DNA of 64,000 nucleotides from contig NZ_JOEY01000010.1 in NCBI RefSeq assembly GCF_000718165.1, positions 62,001 through 126,000 of the forward strand, in the 5' to 3' direction. Position 1 is the first letter of the stretch. Each line of letters opens with the position of its first letter. The notes under the pieces are model-generated. The model was not told where the DNA came from and made no database searches. It saw only the letters and a list, made by a program, of their open reading frames with translations. Origin of the DNA: Streptomyces fulvoviolaceus (GTDB taxonomy: Bacteria > Actinomycetota > Actinomycetes > Streptomycetales > Streptomycetaceae). This document shows, piece after piece, positions 54,370 to 61,016 of this stretch. The position numbers and the translations under genes were made by a program.

Positions 54370-54801
54370 TCAGCCCGCGGGGCGCTTCTGGTTCTCGATG
54401 TACTGCCTCACGACGGTCAGAGGCGCCCCGCCACAGCTTCCGGCGAAGTAGGACCCGGACCAGAAGTGGCCGCCCCACAGGTACCGGCGTACGTGGGTTT
54501 CGTACTCCTTGCGGAGCAGCCGGGCGGAGACTCCCTTGAGGGAGTTGACCAGCTTGGAGAGCTGGACCTTGGGCGGGTAGTGCACCAGAAGGTGTACGTG
54601 GTCCTGTTCGCCGTTGAACTGCTTCAGCTCTGCCTCGAAGTCCGCGCACACCTCCCGCATGATCTCTTCGCAGCGCGTCAGCATCTCGTCGGTGAAGGCG
54701 CCGAGTCGGTACCTGGTGACAAACACCAAGTGGACATGCAGGCTGTGGACGACGTGACGGCCGGTGCGTACATCGGGGTTTGGAGTCCAGCGTGGCGACA
54801 T
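54370..54801 (-). CDS. tnpA: IS200/IS605-family Y1 transposase TnpA
   Basis: 143 residues, full length for a Y1 HUH transposase. The HUH pair is in EQDHVHLLVHY, the catalytic Tyr in VRQYIENQ, and the N-terminus reads SLHVHLVFVTRYR. It would cut and rejoin single-stranded ends through a phosphotyrosine. All key residues are present, so it may still be active and could mobilise the element or others like it. Divergent from tnpB, 23 bases between starts. Confidence 0.93.
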   Translation of the reverse strand: MSPRWTPNPDVRTGRHVVHSLHVHLVFVTRYRLGAFTDEMLTRCEEIMREVCADFEAELKQFNGEQDHVHLLVHYPPKVQLSKLVNSLKGVSARLLRKEYETHVRRYLWGGHFWSGSYFAGSCGGAPLTVVRQYIENQKRPAG

Positions 54802-55377
54802 AACCCAAATGGTACAGTGATCACATGAACACGGAACGTGCGTATGTGAAGCGGCAGTTCGGGCATCGCGCCCGACTGGCGCTGACGCCTACGCAGGTCC
54901 TGCTCATGGACGATCAGGCTCATGCGGCACGGGCGATGTGGAACCAGCTCCACGACCTGTGGACGATGACACCCAAGTGTCAGAGGTCGCTGTCCCGTAT
55001 GGACGAGACGTTGCGGCAGGCCCGCAAGGAGATCGACTGGTATGTGGTCCTTCCCGCGCAGGCCGCGCAGGCGGTACTCAAAACGTACGTCCAGGCGTGG
55101 AAGAACTGCTGGGCCGGCCGCGCTGAGGAGCCGACGTTCAAGGCTCGCATCCGCAGTGTGATGTCCGTGGACGTCCCGCAGGGCCGGGACCTCCAGATCA
55201 AGCGGGTGCACCGACGATGGGGCATGGTCAACATCCCCAAGGTCGGACGGGTTCGGTTCCGCTGGACCAAAGACCTGCCCGTCGGCAAACAGGCCGACAA
55301 GGAGAACCGGATCACCGGGGCGCGGCTCGTCAAGGACGCGCTCGGCTGGCATATCGCCTTCCGTATCCAGACTCTAG

Positions 55378-57050
55378 CCTCGCGCTTTCGCGGGTGGGTC
55401 TGTCCGGGTCTTGATCAAAAAAGCGGAGAGTGCTGCTGACCTGCAACGATGGGACTTGTCGAGGGTCCTGTCAGCTGCAAGGAAAGAAGCACTCTCCAGG
55501 TGAAGAAGACTACCGGGTCGTACCCGCGTGTCCGTGTCGAGGGCGGCGGTCATGGGGTGGTCGCGCAGGCCGGGTCGGTGCTACTGGTCGAGACGGTCCG
55601 CAAGGTGGGCCTGGACACCGCGATATCGGCGGCACTGGCGTCGTGGCGCAAGCCGCGGGCCGTGCACGATCCGGGCAAGATCCTGCTGGATGTGGCCCTG
55701 GCCGTCGCGCTCGGCGGAGACTGCCTGGCCGACGTCGGCCTGCTGCGGGCCGAGCCGGACCTGTTCGGCCCGGTGGCCTCCGACCCGACGGTCTCCCGTC
55801 TGATCGACACTCTCGCCGCGTCCGGCCCCAAGGCCCTCGCCGCGATCAGGTCGGCGCGGGCCGAAGTGCGGACGCAGGTCTGGGAGTTGGCCGGTGCCAA
55901 CGGTCCGGCAGCCGACGGGCAGGTGACCGTGGACATCGACGGGGTGTTGGTCCTCGCGCACTCCGAGAAGCAGGACGCCACCGCGACCTGGAAGAAGACC
56001 TTCGGCCATCACCCGCTCGTCGCGTTCGTCGACCACGGCCAGGCCGGGTCCGGGGAGCCGGTGGCCGCGCTGCTGCGGCCCGGCAACGCAGGCTCCAACA
56101 CCGCGAGCGATCACATCGCGACCGCCCAGCTCGCCCTGGCCCAACTCCCCAAAGCCCTGCGGCGGGGACGGCAGACGCTGATCCGCACCGACTCCGCCGG
56201 CGGCACCCACGCCTTCCTCAACTGGCTCTCCAAGCCGGGCCGGTGGCTGTCGTATTCCGTCGGAATGACCATCACCGACACCCTCCACCAGGCCGTCCTG
56301 AAGATCCCGAAGAAGGCATGGACACCGGCCTACGACGCCGGCGCCACCGAGCGGCCCGGCGCCTGGGTCGCCGAGATCACCGACATCCCCGACCTCAGCA
56401 CCTGGCCCACGGGCATGCGCCTGATCGTCCGCAAAGAACGGCCGCACCCCGGCGCCCAGTTGCGCTTCACCGACCTCGACGGACTACGGCTCACCTGCTT
56501 CGCCACCAACACGAAAGGCGGCCAGCTCGCCGGCCTGGAACTGCGTCACCGCAGACGGGCCCGCTGTGAGGACCGTATCCGGGGCGCCCGCGACACCGGC
56601 CTGCGCAACCTGCCCCTGCACGACACCGCACAGAACCAGATCTGGCTGGAGATCATCTCCCTCGCACTCGACCTCCTCGCCTGGATGCCGATGCTCGCCC
56701 TGACCGGCAACACCCGCCGCTGGGAACCCAAGAAGCTCCGCCTGCGCCTGTTCTCCGCCGCCGCGCAACTGGTCAACACCGGCCGCCGCCACTGGCTCCG
56801 CTTCACCACCCGATGGCCCTGGACCGACCTCATCACCCACGCGATCGACAGGCTCCACACTCTCCCGAACCCCGGCTGACCAGCTACTTCGACCGTCCCG
56901 ACAACCCGCACCATCGCACCGGCGAAGTGGAATCCGGCGCTCACCCGACGCGACAGCCGGGCCCTCCCCATGCCCTGGCACAGAAAGGCCGCACCCCACA
57001 GACACAGAGTCCCCGTCAGAGAACTGACGAGGACTCATGAACGATCGAGG
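55378..57050 (+). mobile_element. IS1380-family insertion sequence, 1673 bp
   Basis: The element begins CCTCGCGCTTTCGCGGG and ends ...GTTCATGAG's complement side as CGATCGAGG; the outer CCTCG/CGAGG are inverted. It is flanked by the direct repeat CTAG (55374-55377 and 57051-57054), a 4-bp target duplication. It carries one transposase gene in the same direction as tnpB. The clean duplication and perfect restoration of tnpB indicate a recent insertion. Confidence 0.9.
55500..56879 (+). CDS. IS1380-family DDE transposase
   Basis: 459 residues from GTG 55500 (KKTTGSYPRVRVEGGGHGVV); an in-frame ATG at 55449 would add 17. The transposase core shows the first Asp in VTVDIDGVLVLAHS, the second in TLIRTDSAGGTHAFLNWL, and a probable Glu in RARCEDRIRGARDTGLRNL. 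Other family motifs are TWKKTFGHHPL and LLRPGNAGSNTASDH. Length and motifs are complete, so the enzyme is probably active. Confidence 0.92.
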   Translation: MKKTTGSYPRVRVEGGGHGVVAQAGSVLLVETVRKVGLDTAISAALASWRKPRAVHDPGKILLDVALAVALGGDCLADVGLLRAEPDLFGPVASDPTVSRLIDTLAASGPKALAAIRSARAEVRTQVWELAGANGPAADGQVTVDIDGVLVLAHSEKQDATATWKKTFGHHPLVAFVDHGQAGSGEPVAALLRPGNAGSNTASDHIATAQLALAQLPKALRRGRQTLIRTDSAGGTHAFLNWLSKPGRWLSYSVGMTITDTLHQAVLKIPKKAWTPAYDAGATERPGAWVAEITDIPDLSTWPTGMRLIVRKERPHPGAQLRFTDLDGLRLTCFATNTKGGQLAGLELRHRRRARCEDRIRGARDTGLRNLPLHDTAQNQIWLEIISLALDLLAWMPMLALTGNTRRWEPKKLRLRLFSAAAQLVNTGRRHWLRFTTRWPWTDLITHAIDRLHTLPNPG

Positions 57051-57872
57051 CTAGAGGTCAAGCCCGCACCGCACGCCGGTCCCGAGGTCGGTATCGACGC
57101 CGGGGTGAACCTGCCCCTCGCTCTGTCCGACGGCAACCACCAGGACCACGGGCGCGTGCCCCGACTCCCGGATGGCACCGCCGACCGGGACAAGTGGCTG
57201 AACCCGGACGAGAAGGCCAAGCTGCTCCGCCTGGAGCAGCGGGCCGCGCACCGCAAGAGCTTCCGTAAGCCCCAGGGGAAGTCTTCCAACCGGCTGCACC
57301 GCACCTACGACCAGATCAAGCAGCTCCGCGCAAGAGCCACGCGCCGTAGCGTTGACTGGCAGCACCAGACCACCACAGCCATCGCCCGCCAGTACGGCAC
57401 GATCGTGGTGGAGGCATTGCAGATCACGAACATGGTCAAGTCCGCCAAGGGCACCCTTGAGGAACCCGGGAAGAACGTCGCGCAGAAGTCCGGTCTGAAC
57501 CGCTCCATCAGCCAAGAGGCATGGGGCCGCACCGTGACATTGCTGACGTACAAGACCGCCCGATACGGCGGCACCCTCCACGAGGTTCCCGCCCCGAACA
57601 CGTCCCGACGCTGCTCCGCCTGCGGGTTCATCACCCCTGGAAGCCGGGAGGACCAGGCCACGTTCGTGTGCAAGAACCCGGACTGCGGATGGGAAGGCAA
57701 CGCCGACCACAACGCGGCCCGGAACATCTTGCACCTGAACCGGATGGGCCACGCGCTCATCCCGGCTGCCGGAAGGGCAGTCGCAAGGCGCACTCGCGGC
57801 GTCAAGCCCACCACCGCAAGGTAGGTAGGAATCTCCTTCCTGAGCCTTGCCGAAGGGAGGAGAGCACTTCAA

Positions 57873-58025
57873 TTCCTCGATATGCGCGCGACGTTCAAGG
57901 GGCACGGGGCGTGCGGCTCCGACTCCTGGGTCAACGACCTGACCAACGCGTCCGCGGTCTTCCACCCCAACGCGGCGGGTTACACGAAGGGTTACGCCGC
58001 GAAGCTCAAGGCCACCTGGAGCTGA
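57873..58025 (+). pseudogene. 3' fragment of an SGNH/GDSL hydrolase gene
   Basis: Directly right of the IS605 end, a frame without start reads RATFKGHGACGSDSWVNDLT, then ASAVFHPNAAGYTKGYAAKL and ends KATWS. VFHPNAAGY is block V with the catalytic His of secreted SGNH hydrolases. The serine-containing N-terminal three quarters is gone, apparently lost at the insertion. Confidence 0.75.
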
Positions 58026-58050
58026 CCCCCGCCCCGCGAGGTGGCCGCGG

Positions 58051-59478
58051 TCACCGTTCGACGACCGGACGGAACGCGTCCCGTACGTCTGACTTGGCGG
58101 TGGAGACGAACTGGTCGCCCGGCCCCAAGTCGTACGTGCCGTAGGACTTGTAGTGCAGGACGCCCGGGCAGCTTCCCCCGCTGATCTGCACCTCGCGCGG
58201 ATCGATGCGCTTTCCGGTGCGCAGCGCGTAGACCTTCAGCGGGATCTTGATCTTGTAGAAGGTCACTTCGTGGGGGAGGTACTCGGACCGGTCGTTCTCG
58301 TAGGAGCACGTCTCGACGGAGGCTCCGTGCTCCGCCGTGTCCGCGCAGACCACGAGCGCGGCCTCGGTCGGGTCGGGGGTGCGCCAGCCGGCCGGGAGCT
58401 TGTCGGTGTACTCGGCGTCGCCGAGGAACAGCGCCTGGTTGAGCCCCTTGCGGTACGGCGGGGCGCCGCTGTACTTGACGGGCCTGGCGCAGTAGCCGGA
58501 GTCCACGCCGGTCGTGCCCGAGAGCAGACGGCGTACCTGGGCCAGTTCGAGGGCGCGGTCGGCCTTCGCCACACCGCTGCGTGCCTTGTCCGTGCGGGCG
58601 TCGTCCGGGTACTCGTCGAGGAGGTACTGGTAGCGCGCCCGCGCCTGCTGCCAGTCCTCCTCGGCCATCAGGTCGTCGCCGCATCCCGTCAGCGCGGCGG
58701 GCTCCGCGCGCGCCACGGTGGCGGCGGACCGGTCCAGTACGTCACGGGTGGGCTTACGGTCGTGGAGCCAGCCGGTGATGTCGGCGGTGGCGCACGGGTC
58801 CTCGGTGGGCAGGCCGTCGAGGAAGGCGTCCAGGACCGTCCTGACGGTCTGCTCGTTGCCGGGCTCGTCCAGGACCTCGGTGAGGATGCGGAAGCCTCGC
58901 TCCAGGTCGTCGGTCTCCCCGGTCCGCGCGACGTCGGCGAGGGCGGACGCGGCGTTCTCCAGCCGGTGGCACGCCGCCACCGCCGCCTCGCCGGGTTCGA
59001 GCACCGGGGCGGCCGCCAGGCGGTGGCCCCACCACACCTCGCCCTGCGCGGCCACGGCCGCCTCGCAGTCGCCGCCCTCGCGGGCCTGGGTCACGCGGTC
59101 CTCGATGCCGTACGCGTCGAAGCGCAGCAGCCCGGCGGTCAGCAGTACCGCGAGCGTGACGGCGAGTGCGCCCGCGCGCTGCCCGCGTCGTACGACGTGC
59201 TCCGCGCGTCCGTGCGCCAGGGACCAGCCGTGCGCGATGCCGGCCGCCCACCACAGGAGCAGCAGGATCTCGGCCCAGGTCGAGGCGGTGGAGGCGGTGA
59301 CGTTGAGGAGCCAGACCGTGCCGATCAGGGTGAACGCGGCCAGCTTCCAACAGCGCAGCATCAGATAGCCGATGCCGAGGAGTGAGGCGTTGCCGAGTGC
59401 CGCGGCCAGCGGATCGCACGGGGCCGAGGGCGGCTCCGGCGGCTGGTCCGGGTCGGGTTCGTATGCCGGGTAGGTCAT
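58051..59478 (-). CDS. Membrane-anchored protein with helical-repeat-like domain
   Basis: 475 residues from ATG 59478, overlapping the upstream stop as ATGA. A Pro-rich start is followed by three or four membrane spans (LGIGYLMLRCWKLAAFTLIG, AEILLLLWWAAGIAHGW, ALAVTLAVLLTAGLL). The large extracytoplasmic part is helical and repeat-like (EAAVAACHRLENAASALADV, DWQQARARYQYLLDEYPDDA), reminiscent of TPRs. It has several Cys and a C-terminal beta-rich domain (YKIKIPLKVYALRTGKRIDP). Function unknown. Last gene of the operon headed by a GH16-like gene. Confidence 0.7.
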   Translation of the reverse strand: MTYPAYEPDPDQPPEPPSAPCDPLAAALGNASLLGIGYLMLRCWKLAAFTLIGTVWLLNVTASTASTWAEILLLLWWAAGIAHGWSLAHGRAEHVVRRGQRAGALAVTLAVLLTAGLLRFDAYGIEDRVTQAREGGDCEAAVAAQGEVWWGHRLAAAPVLEPGEAAVAACHRLENAASALADVARTGETDDLERGFRILTEVLDEPGNEQTVRTVLDAFLDGLPTEDPCATADITGWLHDRKPTRDVLDRSAATVARAEPAALTGCGDDLMAEEDWQQARARYQYLLDEYPDDARTDKARSGVAKADRALELAQVRRLLSGTTGVDSGYCARPVKYSGAPPYRKGLNQALFLGDAEYTDKLPAGWRTPDPTEAALVVCADTAEHGASVETCSYENDRSEYLPHEVTFYKIKIPLKVYALRTGKRIDPREVQISGGSCPGVLHYKSYGTYDLGPGDQFVSTAKSDVRDAFRPVVER

Positions 59479-59936
59479 GCCGGGAACCCCTGACGTGCGG
59501 TGGGCGCCGGGCCGCGTACGGAGAACCAGTAGGTGGCGGCGTTGCCGAGCGCCATCCACAGGGCCACCACATCGATGCCGAAGAGCACGAGCATCGCGAG
59601 GCTGGGCGCCCCGGAGACCAGCGAGGCGAGGAAGCCGACGGCCGTCGACAAGGCCACGAAGATCAGCCACACGACGAGAACCACATTGACCCAAGGGCGG
59701 CGCCTGCGAGCCAGTACGACGCAGACGATCTGGAGTGCCGCCGTCCCGGAGCAGAACAGCGCCACGAACCAGGCAGTGCCCATCGGCATGAGCAGGTCCT
59801 GATTGTGTTCCTGCTTGCTGTAGTTCTCCTGGAGGATCGCCCAGCCGCCGAGGGCCGCGCTCAGCGCGTTCACGGTGACGATCACGAGAACGAAGATGAT
59901 GGCCCAGGGCATGCGTACCTTCGGAGAGTTCTGCAT
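59475..59936 (-). CDS. Four-span membrane protein
   Basis: 153 residues from ATG 59936, 5 bases after the GH16-like stop. Spans: WAIIFVLVIVTVNALSAALG, GTAWFVALFCSGTAALQIVC, VNVVLVVWLIFVALSTAVGF and LAMLVLFGIDVVALWMALG. Stop overlaps the next gene's ATG. Translation coupling makes this a membrane partner of the next product; function unknown. Confidence 0.7.
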   Translation of the reverse strand: MQNSPKVRMPWAIIFVLVIVTVNALSAALGGWAILQENYSKQEHNQDLLMPMGTAWFVALFCSGTAALQIVCVVLARRRRPWVNVVLVVWLIFVALSTAVGFLASLVSGAPSLAMLVLFGIDVVALWMALGNAATYWFSVRGPAPTARQGFPA

Positions 59937-59941
59937 CGCGA

Positions 59942-60780
59942 TCACCTCACGCTTTCGTTGTCCGGCAGGTCGTGGAGGTCGTGGAGGTCGTAGACCCGGG
60001 CCCAGTCCACTTCGTAGACAGCGCTCTGCAGGTCGTCGCCGTGGAAGTTGTCGAGCTGGATGGTCTGGTGCATGGACGGCGCGCACTGGATGCAGTCGCG
60101 GTCCGCGTTCGCGCCGCCGGAGAAGCGGAACCACTCCTCGCCGTCGAGGAAGCCGCGCACGTGGTCCGGGGTCCACTCGACGGCGACGTCGTGCCACTGC
60201 GACAGGTCGACGCCGCATTTCTGCGCGAACTCCTGCTGCACGGGCACGTCTTCGGGGTGCGGGTAGTGCAGGAACGCCTCGGCGCACTGCTCGCCCGGGG
60301 CGCCGTTCTCCAGGTAGTCGTACTCGCCGTCCTCGGGGTGCTCGTCCGAGTCCGGCCACAGGATCAGCAGCGGGTGGTACGGCCGCCCGTTGTCGGGGGC
60401 GGTGGCCCGGGAACGTACGCGGGCCTCCCACCGGCCGTAGCGCTGTCCGTACGGCGAGGCGAGCCAGCCGGTGTCGCCGTTCGCCTCGCCGGTCATGCGC
60501 AGGACGCCGCCGACGACCCGGGTGTTGACGTCGCAGCGGCGGCCGTTGCCGCTGTGGCCGGGCCAGCACGCGCCGGGACCGCCGCCCGCCACTTGTCGCG
60601 GTCCGGTACGGCGGGGGCGGCCTCGGAGCCGTAGTCGAACTCGTCCGACCACTCGGGCAGCGGGTCGCCCCAGCCGTACCGTTCGGCGGCGGTCGCCGGA
60701 CGGTCGGGTGCCGGGGCGGCGTTCACCGTGGCCGCTGCGAGTGCCGCGGCGACTCCCAGGGCGAGGTGACGTCCGTACAT
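59942..60780 (-). pseudogene. Secreted glycoside hydrolase family 16 enzyme, one frameshift
   Basis: From ATG 60780 (AAGGAG upstream) a signal peptide (ALGVAAALAAATVNAAPA) leads into YGWGDPLPEWSDEFDYGSEA and PDRDKWRAA. A missing base near 60585 shifts the frame; the other frame continues GPGACWPGHSGNGRRCDVNT and the GH16 catalytic motif GEYDYLENG (Glu-x-Asp-x-x-Glu), then DVAVEWTPDHVRGFLDGEEW. GH16 enzymes cut beta-1,3 or mixed glucans and related polymers. With one base restored the protein has about 279 residues. Sequencing error or real mutation cannot be told apart here. Confidence 0.75.
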
Positions 60781-61016
60781 GAGTCTCCTTCGGTCGAGGG
60801 GTGGCCCGAGCCCTCCCCTCGCCGGGCTCGGGCCACCCTGTGTGCCTCGACCAGTCGACCGCCGTGCGCGGTTGTTCGGCAGGCCCTCTCCCGGCACCGA
60901 ACAAGCCGGGTGCACCAAGTGGCCGGGAGGAAGCGTGAGGATCGGGTGAACTCCCGTGCCCTGCCCGGCGGCAGGTCGGAAAGTCGATCGAGGGTGAACG
61001 AGGGGACTGCGGGCAT
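60781..61016. other. Divergent intergenic region
   Basis: 236 bases between the GH16-like operon and the WD40 gene, which are transcribed away from each other. No strong palindrome or -10/-35 pair stands out. The sequence GGTTGTTCGGCAGG... near 60868 is unremarkable. Confidence 0.4.

Larger units (their letters stand above)
54825..57824 (+). pseudogene. tnpB: TnpB (RNA-guided nuclease family), split by IS1380
   Basis: The N-terminal part (54825-55377) reads ERAYVKRQFGHRARLALTPT to LGWHIAFRIQTL. The rest resumes at 57055 with EVKPAPHAGPEVGIDAGVNL. Removing 55378-57054 restores one frame of 440 codons. RuvC residues are intact: Asp in VGIDAGVNL, Glu in VVEALQITNM, Asp in GNADHNAARN; the zinc finger is CSACG and CKNPDCG. 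TnpB proteins are omega-RNA-guided DNA nucleases. As it stands it is interrupted: the first part ends in foreign sequence at 55439. Confidence 0.9.
54340..57870. mobile_element. IS605-type element (tnpA/tnpB divergent), interrupted by an IS1380
   Basis: Divergent tnpA (minus) and tnpB (plus) define the IS605 layout of the IS200/IS605 superfamily. The right end carries an imperfect hairpin, TCTCC...GGAGA (57832-57864), after tnpB, as expected for single-strand transposition. The left boundary is estimated from the end of tnpA. Removing the IS1380 at 55378-57050 leaves an element of about 1.85 kb. Left and right flanks are different broken genes, so the insertion came with or after local deletion. 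Confidence 0.75.

Noticed and set aside
57832..57864. Hairpin after tnpB considered as an ordinary terminator
   Set aside because: Its place at the IS605 right end fits a transposon-end hairpin or omega RNA better, and no transcript end signal follows.
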